A stretch of DNA of 64,000 bases, taken from Marinilongibacter aquaticus. Its GTDB lineage: Bacteria > Bacteroidota > Bacteroidia > Cytophagales > Spirosomataceae. The notes beneath the pieces are model-generated. The model was given only the letters and a program-made list of their open reading frames with translations, was not told the DNA's origin and ran no database searches. Positions 15,750-24,984 of the stretch are shown here, piece after piece. A program made the position numbers and the translations under genes. The DNA lies in contig NZ_CP083757.1 in assembly GCF_020149935.1 (NCBI RefSeq), positions 3,931,501 through 3,995,500 on the forward strand, read 5' to 3'. How positions within the stretch are numbered: the first letter of the stretch is position 1; every line of letters begins with the position of its first letter.

Positions 15750-16950
15750 ACAGCACAAAGGGCATTTGACGTATTGCTCGAACATCCATCCAGGAGAAAC
15801 TTGGGCGGCCACTTTTTCGGCATTGAAAAAGCACATACCGGAAATCAAATCCCAGTTGGGTGCAGCGAAATTCGGCATTGGATTGCGTCTTTCCGATCAA
15901 GCTTCGGTAGATTTATTGGAGGGCGATAATCTCGAAGAATTCAAAACTTGGTTGGCTTCTGCAAATGCGTATGTGTTTACCATGAACGGCTTCCCTTTTG
16001 GAGGTTTTCACGATGTGGTGGTGAAAGACAAAGTGCATGAACCGGACTGGCTAAGCACGGCACGTCTGGATTACACCAAGAGGCTATTTGATATTTTAGC
16101 CGAGTTGCTTCCAGCAGGAATGGATGGCGGCGTTTCTACATCTCCTGTTTCCTATAAATATTGGCACAAGACAGCAGAAGACTTGGAACAAGCGAAATCT
16201 GTTGGGGCGAAAGCCATGGCCGAGGTGGCCATACATGTGCACGACCTTTTCGAAAAAACGGGTAAAGTCTTGCATTTGGATATCGAACCCGAACCCGATG
16301 GTGTTTTGGAAACCGGGCAAGAGTTTGTCGATTTTTACAACGATTTCTTGCTTGAAGTCGGGAAGGAGTGGATTGAAGCGAAAAGGCCTGGTCTGGATGC
16401 TGAAGAGGTGATTCGCAGGCACCTGCAAATTTGTTTCGATGTCTGTCATTTTGCGGTGGGTTTTGAACAAATCGATACGGCTCTTGAAAATTTGAACAAA
16501 AATGGAATTACGATAGGGCGTATTCAAATCAGTGCGGCTCTGAGTAGCGGTGTGTGCAATGAAGAAACCGACAAAAAAGCACTTCGCGAAAAATTGGAAG
16601 TATTCGACGAGCCTACGTATTTGCACCAAGCTATTATGCAAGGCAAATCGGGTGAATTGAGGCGTTTCAGAGATTTGGGGCCTGCTTTGGAAGTATTGGA
16701 AAAGGTGGATTTTGAAGAGATCCGAAGTCATTTTCATGTGCCCATTTTCCTCGATGATTTTAACGGATTGAAAAGCACACAGTCTGCCATAAGCGAATGT
16801 CTGAAAGTCTGGAAGGAAAAGAATTTTACCAATCATTTGGAAATTGAGACCTACACTTGGTCGGTACTGCCCCAAAGCTTGCAAGTGGATATGAGTGCAT
16901 CCATTGTGCGGGAATTGCAGTGGGTACTGGACGAATTGAATCGAAAATAA
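15739..16950 (+). CDS. eboE: EboE, metabolite traffic protein (xylose-isomerase-like TIM barrel)
   Basis: This 403-residue soluble protein matches the ebo 'metabolite traffic protein EboE' type. It starts MHTEQHKGHLTYCSNIHPGE. Likely barrel motifs are MNGFPFGGFHD, LHLDIEPEPDG, QICFDVCHFAVGFE and LDDFNG; the Glu, Asp and His in these lie where xylose-isomerase-like enzymes bind metal. The overlap with eboD (11 bp) and 2-bp gap to eboF show tight co-expression. Its reaction is unknown. Confidence 0.85.
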   Translation: MHTEQHKGHLTYCSNIHPGETWAATFSALKKHIPEIKSQLGAAKFGIGLRLSDQASVDLLEGDNLEEFKTWLASANAYVFTMNGFPFGGFHDVVVKDKVHEPDWLSTARLDYTKRLFDILAELLPAGMDGGVSTSPVSYKYWHKTAEDLEQAKSVGAKAMAEVAIHVHDLFEKTGKVLHLDIEPEPDGVLETGQEFVDFYNDFLLEVGKEWIEAKRPGLDAEEVIRRHLQICFDVCHFAVGFEQIDTALENLNKNGITIGRIQISAALSSGVCNEETDKKALREKLEVFDEPTYLHQAIMQGKSGELRRFRDLGPALEVLEKVDFEEIRSHFHVPIFLDDFNGLKSTQSAISECLKVWKEKNFTNHLEIETYTWSVLPQSLQVDMSASIVRELQWVLDELNRK

Positions 16951-16952
16951 AT

Positions 16953-18320
16953 ATGAAGAAAACGGCAGTAGTAAATGTGGTGGGGCTTTCACAGCGATTG
17001 TTGGACGAACGCCTGCCTTTTTTGAGCCAATGGGCAAAGAATAAAAGTGTGGCAGCCATCGATACGGTTTTGCCGGCTGTCACCTGCTCTTCGCAAGCCA
17101 CATATTTGACGGGAAAATGGCCCACTGAGCACGGCATTGTAGGAAACGGTTGGTTTTTCAAAGATACGCAAGAAGTGAGTCTTTGGAAGCAATCGAATAA
17201 GCTTGTGCAGGCTCAAAGTGTTTGGGACAATATCCGCGAAGAAAAACCAGAATTTACTGTTGCCAACATGTTTTGGTGGTTCAATATGTACTCGACAGCC
17301 GATTATTCTGTGACTCCTCGGCCGCAGTACAGGGCCAATGGTTTGAAAATTCCCGATTGTTATGCTTGGCCTTCAGAATTGCGTGATCGTTTGCAGGAAG
17401 AATTGGGTACTTTCCCACTTTTTCATTTTTGGGGTCCTAAAACCACTGTGAAAAGCAGTAAATGGATTGCCGAAGCCTCGATGAAAGTACACGATTGGCA
17501 CAATCCAGACCTGATGCTGGTCTATCTGCCTCATCTTGATTACGTCTTGCAAAAATACGGCCACGACGATCAGTTTTTGGCGAAGGATTTGTTGGAAATC
17601 GATAAAGTGTGCGAAAACCTGATCACACATTTGGAAGCGAAAGGCGTGGAGGTGATGGTGCTTTCGGAGTACGGCATTACCAATGTGTCGCGACCTGTGC
17701 ATGTGAATCGCGTGTTGCGTGAAATGGATTTGATTGCCGTTCGTGAAGAAAATGGACTGGAACTTTTGGATGGTGGACAAAGCAAGGCTTTTGCGGTCTC
17801 CGACCATCAGATTGCCCACGTCTATGTGCAAGACAAAGCGGTTTTGCCGCAAGTGAAAGAGCGTCTTGCGGCTTTGCCCGGTGTAGAACTGGTGTTGGAT
17901 GATGAAGGCAAAGAGAAATACAATATTGCTCATGAACGTGCCGGAGATCTCGTTTTGCTTGCGGATAAAGATTCTTGGTTTACGTATTATTATTGGCTCG
18001 ACGATGCAAAGGCTCCAGATTTTGCCCGCACAGTAGATATCCATAAAAAACCAGGTTACGATCCTGCCGAAATGTTTTTCGACCCTGAGAAAAGTGTGGT
18101 AATGCTGAGGGCGGCCTTGAAACTTTTGGGTAAAAAGTTGGGTTTCCGTACCACAATGGATTTGATCGGTTTGGATGCGACTTTAATTAAAGGTTCGCAC
18201 GGTAGAAATCCCGAATCAAATTTGGATAAAGCCATTTTCATTGGTGGGGGCGAATACGAAGAATTGATTTCGCCGATAGCGGTACACGATATTATCAAAT
18301 CGAATTGCCTGAAAGATTGA
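16953..18320 (+). CDS. eboF: EboF, alkaline-phosphatase-superfamily protein with altered metal site
   Basis: From ATG 16953 it has 455 residues and no signal peptide. The fold is that of nucleotide pyrophosphatases/phosphodiesterases: LPAVTCSSQATYLTGKWPTE holds the nucleophile region, LVYLPHLDYVLQKYGHD the D-x3-H region, and GSHGRNPES the late His. Several canonical ligands differ: the N-terminal Asp is replaced (NVVGLS), SDHG is SEYG, and the D-x3-H His is Gln. Activity may be changed. It ends the ebo cluster and faces a convergent gene 7 bp away. Confidence 0.85.
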   Translation: MKKTAVVNVVGLSQRLLDERLPFLSQWAKNKSVAAIDTVLPAVTCSSQATYLTGKWPTEHGIVGNGWFFKDTQEVSLWKQSNKLVQAQSVWDNIREEKPEFTVANMFWWFNMYSTADYSVTPRPQYRANGLKIPDCYAWPSELRDRLQEELGTFPLFHFWGPKTTVKSSKWIAEASMKVHDWHNPDLMLVYLPHLDYVLQKYGHDDQFLAKDLLEIDKVCENLITHLEAKGVEVMVLSEYGITNVSRPVHVNRVLREMDLIAVREENGLELLDGGQSKAFAVSDHQIAHVYVQDKAVLPQVKERLAALPGVELVLDDEGKEKYNIAHERAGDLVLLADKDSWFTYYYWLDDAKAPDFARTVDIHKKPGYDPAEMFFDPEKSVVMLRAALKLLGKKLGFRTTMDLIGLDATLIKGSHGRNPESNLDKAIFIGGGEYEELISPIAVHDIIKSNCLKD

Positions 18321-18327
18321 ACTCCTT

Positions 18328-19059
18328 TTAGCCCTTGATTTGTGCAGCAGTATCTTTTCTTCCTAAAATAAAGCGAATGCCAAATCCAATGGTAATCGGA
18401 AAGGTGCGGGCCTGCGAATAATTGCTCAAGGGTTCTAAACTAGGCCTTATCGGGAAACCGAAACTCAAATCTGTGCGAAAGTTCTTCGATCCAAGTGCGA
18501 AAAGGAAGCCCGGTTCAAAGAGGAAATATTGGGAGTGTATCCTATCACGTTCGGCATTGAGGTGATGGCCGTTATAAATAAAGTAGTCGGCCCTAAGCGA
18601 CAATATGGCGTCGCCCTTTAGGCCTTTGTAAATTGTACCGCCGCTGATGCCCAAATTGGCTTGAACAAAGGGTCGCACAAATTTGCCTTCATAGGTGCGT
18701 TCGCTCAAGGTACTGTCGGCATAGCCGTGGTTTTGGCCAAATCCGATACCTGTTTGAAAAAATGTACCCCCCGGATTGGCCTCTCTGTATTTACCGACTC
18801 CAATTTCGCCTTCTTTTACGCTGTAAATAGAATGATTGCTGTTGTACATGCCAGTGATGCCGATATGGGCTGGCAAGGCCACTGCGGCTTTGGCCGAGTA
18901 TCCTGAAGAGCCGAGGTCGCCAGAAAGCTGCACTTCTCCCGCATTGGCAAAAAGAGCGGGGCTGCTCGTGGGATGAAAATACCGGTAAGTAGGTCTTTGG
19001 CAGGCACTTATTCCTAAAGCAACAAAGACGCAGAAGGTCGCATAGTGTCGAAATGGCAT
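18328..19059 (-). CDS. Outer-membrane beta-barrel-like lipoprotein, function unknown
   Basis: This 243-residue protein has a signal peptide with lipobox GISAC. The mature part is a series of short amphipathic strands separated by turns (VQLSGDLGSSGYSAKAAVALPAHIG, FFQTGIGFGQNHGYA, DLSFGFPIRP) and ends with an aromatic strand FPITIGFGIRFILG, as in small outer-membrane barrels. TATCTTTG on the minus strand (19164-19171) is a possible -7 element. I do not recognise a specific family. It is not obviously part of the ebo cluster, from which it is separated by opposite orientation. Confidence 0.7.
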   Translation of the reverse strand: MPFRHYATFCVFVALGISACQRPTYRYFHPTSSPALFANAGEVQLSGDLGSSGYSAKAAVALPAHIGITGMYNSNHSIYSVKEGEIGVGKYREANPGGTFFQTGIGFGQNHGYADSTLSERTYEGKFVRPFVQANLGISGGTIYKGLKGDAILSLRADYFIYNGHHLNAERDRIHSQYFLFEPGFLFALGSKNFRTDLSFGFPIRPSLEPLSNYSQARTFPITIGFGIRFILGRKDTAAQIKG

Positions 19060-19277
19060 ACCGTGATTTTTATGATGTTGTACAGCAAGCTTAAAATTTC
19101 TGTTCCGTTTGGATAGGAGTCGTCAACCGCTTGGCTTGTAACTTGAATACGTGTTCAAAGAATCAAAGATACAATTTTTCAATTCTGGATGTCGATCCTT
19201 GTACGTATAGCCAATTTTGCCTGTGTTTTGTCAAGCATTTATTTATAAATTGCCCGACAATTCTAAAATAAGCCTGA

Positions 19278-20585
19278 ATGAGTTTTCCAAAGAATCAAAA
19301 GAAAGTGATAAATGCTTGGTGCATGTACGACTGGGCCAATTCTGTGCACAATCTCGTGATCACGTCGGTGATTTTTCCTATTTATTTTCACGCTACGGCA
19401 GTCGGTTCCGACGGTAGCGATGTGATCGATTTTTTGGGATTTCGCATAAACAACGACGTGTTGTACAGCTACACTTTGTCGGTTTCTACTTTGATTTTGG
19501 TGCTTCTCAGTCCGGTTTTGACGGGCGTAGCCGACAACAGCGGTCGCCGAAAATTCTTCCTGAAACTCTTTTGCTATTTGGGGGCGGCAAGCTGTGTGTA
19601 TTTCTATTTTTTCACAAAAAACAATATTGTCAGTTCGGTGGTGGCCTTTGGTTTGTCGATGATTGGTTGGGGCGGTTCGGTTGTTTTTTACAATTCCTAT
19701 TTGCCCGACATTGCTTCGGAAGACCGTTTCGATCGTATATCGGCTAGAGGTTTTGCCTACGGTTATGTGGGCAGTGTGATCTTGTTGATTTTCAATTTGC
19801 TTATGATCATGAAACCCGATTTGTTTGGGCTTTCTCAGGCCGATTCAGATTCGGGTCTGACTTCCCGTATTGCCTTTGTTACGGTGGGGCTGTGGTGGGC
19901 CGGTTTTGCACAAATCCCCTTTTACCATTTGCCCAAAGACAAGAGCCAAAGTTTTCAGGTAGCTTGGTTGAAAAAAGGCTTCGGTGAGCTAAAAAAGGTA
20001 TTCGACGAAATGCGACAAAAGGCTTTGCTCAAACGCTTTTTGGCTGCATTCTTTATTTACGATATGGGTGTGATGACGGTAATCTATGTGGCGGCTCTTT
20101 TTGCCGATAAAGAATTGAAAATCCCAACAGACGGACTTATCATTACCATTTTATTGATTCAATTGGTGGCCATTCCAGGCTCATTCTTGGCTTCTTTTCT
20201 TTCTCGGAAATTCGGCAATACGATTGCACTTCGTATAGAGATTGCCATTTGGGCTACCGTGCCTTTGGCGGCGTATTTCACCACCACGGCCGAGCAGTTT
20301 TATGTCATTGCCGCAGTGGTGGGCTTGGTGATGGGAGGCATACAATCGCTCTCACGCTCTACCTACGCGAAATTGATTCCTGACGACACAAAGGATACTG
20401 CTTCTTACTTCAGTTTTTACGATGTCTGCGAGCGTTTGGCCACGGCTTTGGGTACTTTTTTCTTCGGATTTATTATTCAACAAACCGGCAGTATGCGGAA
20501 CTCTGTGTTGTTGATTCTCGTACTTTTCATCGCGGGTTTTCTTTTGCTTACGCGAATTCCTTCAAAGCAGGTTTACAAAGGCTGA
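19278..20585 (+). CDS. UMF1-family MFS transporter (Atg22-like)
   Basis: This 435-residue protein has about 12 membrane segments. The start region NAWCMYDWANSVHNLVITSV is the signature of the UMF1/Atg22-like branch of the major facilitator superfamily. VLLSPVLTGVADNSGRRKF matches the MFS loop 2-3 motif, and GGIQSLSRSTYAKLIPD is typical of the second half. Substrate unknown; yeast Atg22 exports amino acids from the vacuole. It is monocistronic, and its 3' end overlaps the convergent DinB gene by 13 bp. Confidence 0.88.
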   Translation: MSFPKNQKKVINAWCMYDWANSVHNLVITSVIFPIYFHATAVGSDGSDVIDFLGFRINNDVLYSYTLSVSTLILVLLSPVLTGVADNSGRRKFFLKLFCYLGAASCVYFYFFTKNNIVSSVVAFGLSMIGWGGSVVFYNSYLPDIASEDRFDRISARGFAYGYVGSVILLIFNLLMIMKPDLFGLSQADSDSGLTSRIAFVTVGLWWAGFAQIPFYHLPKDKSQSFQVAWLKKGFGELKKVFDEMRQKALLKRFLAAFFIYDMGVMTVIYVAALFADKELKIPTDGLIITILLIQLVAIPGSFLASFLSRKFGNTIALRIEIAIWATVPLAAYFTTTAEQFYVIAAVVGLVMGGIQSLSRSTYAKLIPDDTKDTASYFSFYDVCERLATALGTFFFGFIIQQTGSMRNSVLLILVLFIAGFLLLTRIPSKQVYKG

Positions 20586-21112
20586 TCTTCGAGTAGCGGA
20601 AAGTACCTTTCTTCGATGATTTGCTTGTGATGGATCGGATGCCCGCAAATGATGTATCCGATGGCGGCTACGCTCAAGTTTCGGCCCGAAGCAATGCCTT
20701 CGTTGTACAAGGTTTTTTCGTCAAAAGATTCAAACAATTGGATGCTTGCCTGCCGCACGGTTTCCCATTCTTTGAGCATTTCTTTCAAAAAACGCTTTTC
20801 GGCGGGAGCATATTTGGCGTACTTGTTTTCGTCGAAACCGGGCAGTTCGGTTTTGTCGGATCGGGCAAAGCATAAAGCTCTGTAGGCCATGATTCTTTCG
20901 GTGTCAATGAGGTGCTGGACAATGGTTTTGATGGTCCATTTTTCAGGGGCATAGACCTTGGATTTCAAGGCTTCGAGCTTGTGAAAATCTGACAAAATGG
21001 CCGAAGGCGAGTGTACCGACAAAGCCTCCAAAAGGGGAATATTGTCCACTTTCATGATGTACTTGTCGTAAAAATTCGGCAATTCTGGCAGGTTTGTCCA
21101 CTTTGTAATCAT
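20573..21112 (-). CDS. DinB-superfamily protein
   Basis: From ATG 21112 the product has 179 residues. It is a four-helix-bundle DinB protein with the usual three-His metal site: HLIDTERIMAYRALCFAR (first His), then near the C terminus CGHPIHHKQIIEERYFP. EKWTIKTIVQHLIDTE matches the family's 'kWs..ev..Hl.d.e' stretch. Some relatives are thiol transferases; the reaction here is unknown. A longer frame from 21163 adds 17 residues unlike the family and is rejected. Its 3' end overlaps the MFS gene. Confidence 0.85.
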   Translation of the reverse strand: MITKWTNLPELPNFYDKYIMKVDNIPLLEALSVHSPSAILSDFHKLEALKSKVYAPEKWTIKTIVQHLIDTERIMAYRALCFARSDKTELPGFDENKYAKYAPAEKRFLKEMLKEWETVRQASIQLFESFDEKTLYNEGIASGRNLSVAAIGYIICGHPIHHKQIIEERYFPLLEDQPL

Positions 21113-21274
21113 GGGTACTGTTTTTGTAGATTGATAATGACAAATATGCATAAAAGCCACCATTAGTCCTGAGAATTTGACCGATTGTCAAGAATTAATG
21201 TAGCTGCAACAGAAAATTTAACGCTTTCATTACCTTTAGTTCGTGAAAAGGTTATAACTTAGAAGATATCACAT

Positions 21275-21877
21275 ATGGACGACGCAGCAGTATTGGAAAA
21301 CAAACCGACATATAACGAGAAAGAAAAATATGCCATATTTGATCAGGAGTTTATGCCACACATAGATTCCATGTTCAACTTTGCCTTCCGCCTAACCAAT
21401 GATGAAGATGACGCCAACGATTTGGTACAGGATACGTATTTGAAAGCATTTCGCTTTATCAATTCTTTTCAAAAAGGCACCAATGCAAAGGCATGGCTTT
21501 TCAGGATTCTGAAAAACTCGTTCATCAACGACTACAGAAAGAAAAGCAAAGAACCCGCCAAAATCGACTATCAAGAGGTTGAAACCGTGTACAATTCGGC
21601 CGACGAGCCGCAATACAACGGTACGGTGGATTTACGTACCGAAATGGTGCAGGATCTTATTGGCGATGAGGTGACTAGGGCTTTGAACGGCTTGCCCGTA
21701 GATTTTAGAACAGTGATCATTTTGTGTGATATAGAAGGCTTCACTTATGAGGAGATGGCCAAGATTTTGGATATACCCATTGGCACTGTGCGATCAAGAT
21801 TACACCGAGCTCGGAACTTATTGAAAGAGAAGTTGCGTTCTTACGCTACAAACATGGGATACAAAGAATTACGATAG
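21275..21877 (+). CDS. ECF-type RNA polymerase sigma factor
   Basis: This 200-residue protein has region 2 with FNFAFRLTNDEDDANDLVQDTYLKAFRFI and the core-binding AWLFRILKNSFINDYRK, and region 4 with FRTVIILCDIEGFTYEEMAKILDIPIG plus TVRSRLHRARNLL helix-turn-helix. It would direct RNA polymerase to a dedicated set of promoters. The anti-sigma gene starts 29 bp downstream and a terminator closes the pair. The target regulon cannot be inferred here. Confidence 0.94.
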   Translation: MDDAAVLENKPTYNEKEKYAIFDQEFMPHIDSMFNFAFRLTNDEDDANDLVQDTYLKAFRFINSFQKGTNAKAWLFRILKNSFINDYRKKSKEPAKIDYQEVETVYNSADEPQYNGTVDLRTEMVQDLIGDEVTRALNGLPVDFRTVIILCDIEGFTYEEMAKILDIPIGTVRSRLHRARNLLKEKLRSYATNMGYKELR

Positions 21878-21906
21878 TTCTTTGATTGTTGAAAATAGAG
21901 ATAAAG

Positions 21907-22233
21907 ATGAGCGAAGAAGTAAAAGGCGATAAGGGTGAAATGAAACACAATTGTGAGAATCACGATCGCTGTATGCAAATGATACAAGCCGTTTTGGACG
22001 GTTCGGCAACGCAAGAAGAATTGGAGCACTTCAAAACAGAAATCAAACACTGTTTGCCCTGTATCGAAGGCTATGAATTGGAGAAATCCATAAAAGAAGC
22101 CGTAAACTCAAAAATCGACAAGAAATGTTGCCCAGATGCAACTATCAAGCGAATTAAGGCTTCTGTGGGCTTGGCAGGGATTGTAGCTTTGGCCTTGCTC
22201 TTGAATTCCAGTTGGTTCGAAAGATTATTTTAA
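21907..22233 (+). CDS. Membrane-anchored zinc-type anti-sigma factor
   Basis: From ATG 21907 this is 108 residues. The N-terminal part holds His/Cys residues in the pattern EHFKTEIKHCLPCIEGYEL, like the ZAS (H-x-C-x2-C) motif of anti-sigma factors, plus further Cys (HDRCMQM, KKCCPD). A single C-terminal hydrophobic segment (ASVGLAGIVALALLL) could anchor it in the inner membrane. The position directly behind an ECF sigma gene supports the role. The signal it senses is unknown. Confidence 0.8.
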   Translation: MSEEVKGDKGEMKHNCENHDRCMQMIQAVLDGSATQEELEHFKTEIKHCLPCIEGYELEKSIKEAVNSKIDKKCCPDATIKRIKASVGLAGIVALALLLNSSWFERLF

Positions 22234-22252
22234 GCAATCTATAGATTTACAG

Positions 22253-22280
22253 ACCATCCGAAAATCTTCGGATGGTTTTT
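22253..22280 (+). terminator. Intrinsic terminator of the sigma/anti-sigma unit
   Basis: A perfect 10-bp stem, ACCATCCGAA (22253-22262) with TTCGGATGGT (22267-22276), closes a 4-nt loop and is followed by TTTTC. Confidence 0.85.
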
Positions 22281-22309
22281 CTTTATAAAGCATTTTAGAA
22301 AAAAAAGGA

Positions 22310-22909
22310 ATGGGAAAGGCGGTCATTTTTTGTGCACCTTCGGGCTCGGGGAAAACCACGATTGTCAAACATTTATTGGAAAAACATGAAGATATGGGTT
22401 TTTCCATTTCGGCCTGTACTCGCGACAGAAGAGGGCGGAACGAAGTGCATGGAAAGGATTATTATTTCTTGACGATTGAAGAATTCCGGAAAAAAATCGA
22501 AGAAGATGCTTTTGCCGAATGGGAAGAAGTGTATCCGGGCGGGTATTACGGAACGCTCAAGTCTGAGATCGAAAGGCTTTGGGATGCGGGCAAAACGGTT
22601 TTGTTTGACGTGGATGTGAGAGGTGGCCTTAAGCTTAAGCAATACTTTGGCGACCAGGCTTTGGCCATATTTGTGAAAGTGCCTTCTGAGGAAGAATTGG
22701 AAACCCGTTTACGACAAAGAGGTACCGAAACGGAGGAAAGCCTTTCGAAGAGGTTGTATAAAGTGAAGTTTGAAATGACTTTTCAAGATAAGTTTGATGT
22801 AATTCTGCTGAACGACGACCTCGACGAATCTTTGGGGAAAGCCGAAAAACTGTGTGCTGATTTCAAAGCCGACGTGCTGAATATTGAAGAGAAACCGCTG
22901 CGGGTATGA
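22310..22909 (+). CDS. gmk: Guanylate kinase
   Basis: This 199-residue enzyme phosphorylates GMP to GDP. The P-loop [16 protein letters not shown] lies at the N terminus, followed by [20 protein letters not shown] (GMP-binding) and [31 protein letters not shown] and [17 protein letters not shown] complete the family pattern. It overlaps nadD by 4 bp, so both genes are translated together. Confidence 0.96.
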   Translation: MGKAVIFCAPSGSGKTTIVKHLLEKHEDMGFSISACTRDRRGRNEVHGKDYYFLTIEEFRKKIEEDAFAEWEEVYPGGYYGTLKSEIERLWDAGKTVLFDVDVRGGLKLKQYFGDQALAIFVKVPSEEELETRLRQRGTETEESLSKRLYKVKFEMTFQDKFDVILLNDDLDESLGKAEKLCADFKADVLNIEEKPLRV

Positions 22910-23481
22910 AGATAGGTTTGTTCTTCGGTTCTTTCAACCCCATCCATATAGGGCATTTGATAATCGGAAATGCCATGGCCGAAAATACCGATTTGGATGA
23001 AGTTTGGTATGTGGTTTCGCCACAAAACCCTTTCAAAAAAAACAAAAGCCTGCTGCACGAGTTCGATCGTTTGGAAATGGTCGAAAGGGCTATTTCTGAC
23101 AATTTCAAATTGAAGGCAACAGATATAGAATTTAAGCTGAGCAGGCCCAGCTACACGATCGATACGCTTACTGTTTTGGCCGAAAAATATCCGCGGCACG
23201 AATTTGTATTGATTATGGGGGAAGACAATTTGGTGCAATTCAGCAATTGGAAGAACCACGATAAAATACTGGAATACTACAGTTTGTACGTGTATCCAAG
23301 GCCCAATACGCCCGATCACGATTTCAAAGCACATCCTAAAGTGCATTTTTACAATTCACCTTTGTTGGACATTTCGGCTACTTTTATCCGCCAATGTATT
23401 AAAGAGAGAAAGTCCATTCGCTATATGGTCAGTGAGCCTGTAGAAAAGTACATCGAACTGAAGGGTTTCTATCTTCAATAA
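22906..23481 (+). CDS. nadD: Nicotinate-nucleotide adenylyltransferase
   Basis: This 191-residue enzyme makes deamido-NAD from nicotinate mononucleotide and ATP. It has the nucleotidyltransferase signature [19 protein letters not shown] (HxGH), [17 protein letters not shown], and the C-terminal [20 protein letters not shown] (SxTxxR-type) motif. It starts inside the gmk stop (ATGA overlap). The convergent coaX gene ends 4 bp away. Confidence 0.95.
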   Translation: MKIGLFFGSFNPIHIGHLIIGNAMAENTDLDEVWYVVSPQNPFKKNKSLLHEFDRLEMVERAISDNFKLKATDIEFKLSRPSYTIDTLTVLAEKYPRHEFVLIMGEDNLVQFSNWKNHDKILEYYSLYVYPRPNTPDHDFKAHPKVHFYNSPLLDISATFIRQCIKERKSIRYMVSEPVEKYIELKGFYLQ

Positions 23482-23485
23482 GTTG

Positions 23486-24253
23486 TCAATTTCCGAATTG
23501 GTATTCACCAATCGTGTATAAGCCTTTCAAGGTAAGGTGTCTGTCTATCGTATCGAAAAGAGGTGTTTCGTACTTCAGTGCACGTGATAGGCCTCCGGTA
23601 GCAAAAACCTTTAGGGGTTCGTCGATTTCATTTTTGAACTGTGCGATCAAATGGCTGACCAGTCCTTCGTATCCGATGAGAATGCCGGCTTGAATGGCCT
23701 GCACGGTATTTTTACCAATCACAGAGGCTGGAGGCTCCAAGGGCACTTCGGGAAGTTGGGCCGTTTTGGAAAACAAAGAGTGTACGGCAGTTTTGAGGCC
23801 CGGTGAAATGGATACGCCCAATATTTGCCCTTGGCTGTTCACTGCGGTCATGGTCAGGGCTGTTCCGAAATCCACGATCAAGCAAGCTGCCCGGTGCTCG
23901 TGATAAGCGGCTACGGCATTGCAAAACAGGTCGGTGCCCAGTTCATCGGCTCGATCGATTTCCACTTTTACTTCTGGAAAACTATCCACTTTCACGAGGT
24001 GGGTTTTGCCTTCGGATAGGCCCTCCAAAATAGACAGAACAATGGGGGTGAGTTCGGGAACCACGCTACTGCATACAGCACGTGAATACAGATTTTGGGC
24101 AATGTCGTGTTCAAGAATGAAGTTGGAAAGGCGGTATTCAAAGAAAAGGCTGCCTTCGTCTTTCTTTGAGGGTATGCGAAATTCATGAAGTAATTTCCCT
24201 TGGTCGAAAAAACCAAAAACAATGTCTGAATTTCCGATATCGGCAACGAGCAT
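23486..24253 (-). CDS. coaX: Type III pantothenate kinase
   Basis: This 255-residue enzyme carries out the first step of coenzyme A synthesis. It belongs to the ASKHA fold: MLVADIGNSDIVFGFFDQG (phosphate 1), ELGTDLFCNAVAAYHEH with ACLIVDFGTALTMTAV, GVSISPGLKTAVHSLF, and IGYEGLVSHLIAQF. Length and motifs are typical of CoaX. It is a single gene, divergent from the DUF177-rpmF operon. Confidence 0.95.
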   Translation of the reverse strand: MLVADIGNSDIVFGFFDQGKLLHEFRIPSKKDEGSLFFEYRLSNFILEHDIAQNLYSRAVCSSVVPELTPIVLSILEGLSEGKTHLVKVDSFPEVKVEIDRADELGTDLFCNAVAAYHEHRAACLIVDFGTALTMTAVNSQGQILGVSISPGLKTAVHSLFSKTAQLPEVPLEPPASVIGKNTVQAIQAGILIGYEGLVSHLIAQFKNEIDEPLKVFATGGLSRALKYETPLFDTIDRHLTLKGLYTIGEYQFGN

Positions 24254-24385
24254 AGGATTGAAATGTATTGGAAGGCCAATTTAAAAATTAATTGTAGCAA
24301 AGTGCAAAATTCAGTAATTTGGCTTTCGACTTGCTCGAGAATTCGAAATAATCTGGCAAAACTTTAGTATGAATAAAAAAGGTTG

Positions 24386-24393
24386 TAAATTTG
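24386..24393 (+). promoter_or_regulatory. Candidate -7 element of the DUF177-rpmF-plsX-fabH-efp operon
   Basis: TAAATTTG matches TAnnTTTG and lies about 20 bp before the GTG start of the DUF177 gene. A TTTA at 24363-24366 is the nearest -33-like sequence. Confidence 0.5.
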
Positions 24394-24412
24394 CAGCCTT
24401 TCTGATAAAACG

Positions 24413-24964
24413 GTGAAGAAGATTCTTAGACAATACGAGATTAAAGTGCAAGGCTTGGAAGACAAGCGGCATACGTTTGATTTCGAGGGCGGGGATGAGT
24501 TCTTTGCGTCGTTCGATCAGGATATTGTCGAGAAAGGGCGTTTCAATGTGGATTTAACATTGGACAAATCGACCACCATGCTTCAGCTCAATTACCGTAT
24601 TACGGGTGAGGTGGAGTTGATTTGCGATCGTACTTTGCGGGATTTTGCCTATCCTCTTGATCTAGAAGAGGTATATGTGTACAAATTCGGCGATCGTTAT
24701 GAAGAGGTGGCAGAGGATGTCAGCATTGTGCCTTTTGGTGTGAGCGAAATCAATGTCGCTCAGCATATTCTCGATTATATCTGTCTGGCGATACCCATGA
24801 AAAGGTTGCACCCGGATGTGGAAGACGATGACGACGATTTTGAAGAAGAGGACTTTGTGGAGGATCATCTTGAAGAAATAGAAGAAGATGAACCGGAAAG
24901 CGAAGAACAGCAAGAAGTGGATCCGCGTTGGGCCGCTTTGCAAGCATTAAAAAAGAAATTGTAA
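24413..24964 (+). CDS. DUF177 (YceD-like) protein
   Basis: This 183-residue protein starts at a GTG and reads KKILRQYEIKVQGLEDKRH. The core has VDLTLDKSTTMLQLNYRITGEVELICDRTL, the DUF177 pattern with the conserved Cys. The tail is strongly acidic (EDDDDDFEEEDFVED). YceD-type proteins lie almost invariably before rpmF; a role in 23S rRNA or ribosome synthesis has been proposed for homologues. Here too rpmF follows after 20 bp. No closer upstream ATG exists in this frame. Confidence 0.88.
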   Translation: MKKILRQYEIKVQGLEDKRHTFDFEGGDEFFASFDQDIVEKGRFNVDLTLDKSTTMLQLNYRITGEVELICDRTLRDFAYPLDLEEVYVYKFGDRYEEVAEDVSIVPFGVSEINVAQHILDYICLAIPMKRLHPDVEDDDDDFEEEDFVEDHLEEIEEDEPESEEQQEVDPRWAALQALKKKL

Positions 24965-24984
24965 CAAATTTAAATTTAGGATAA

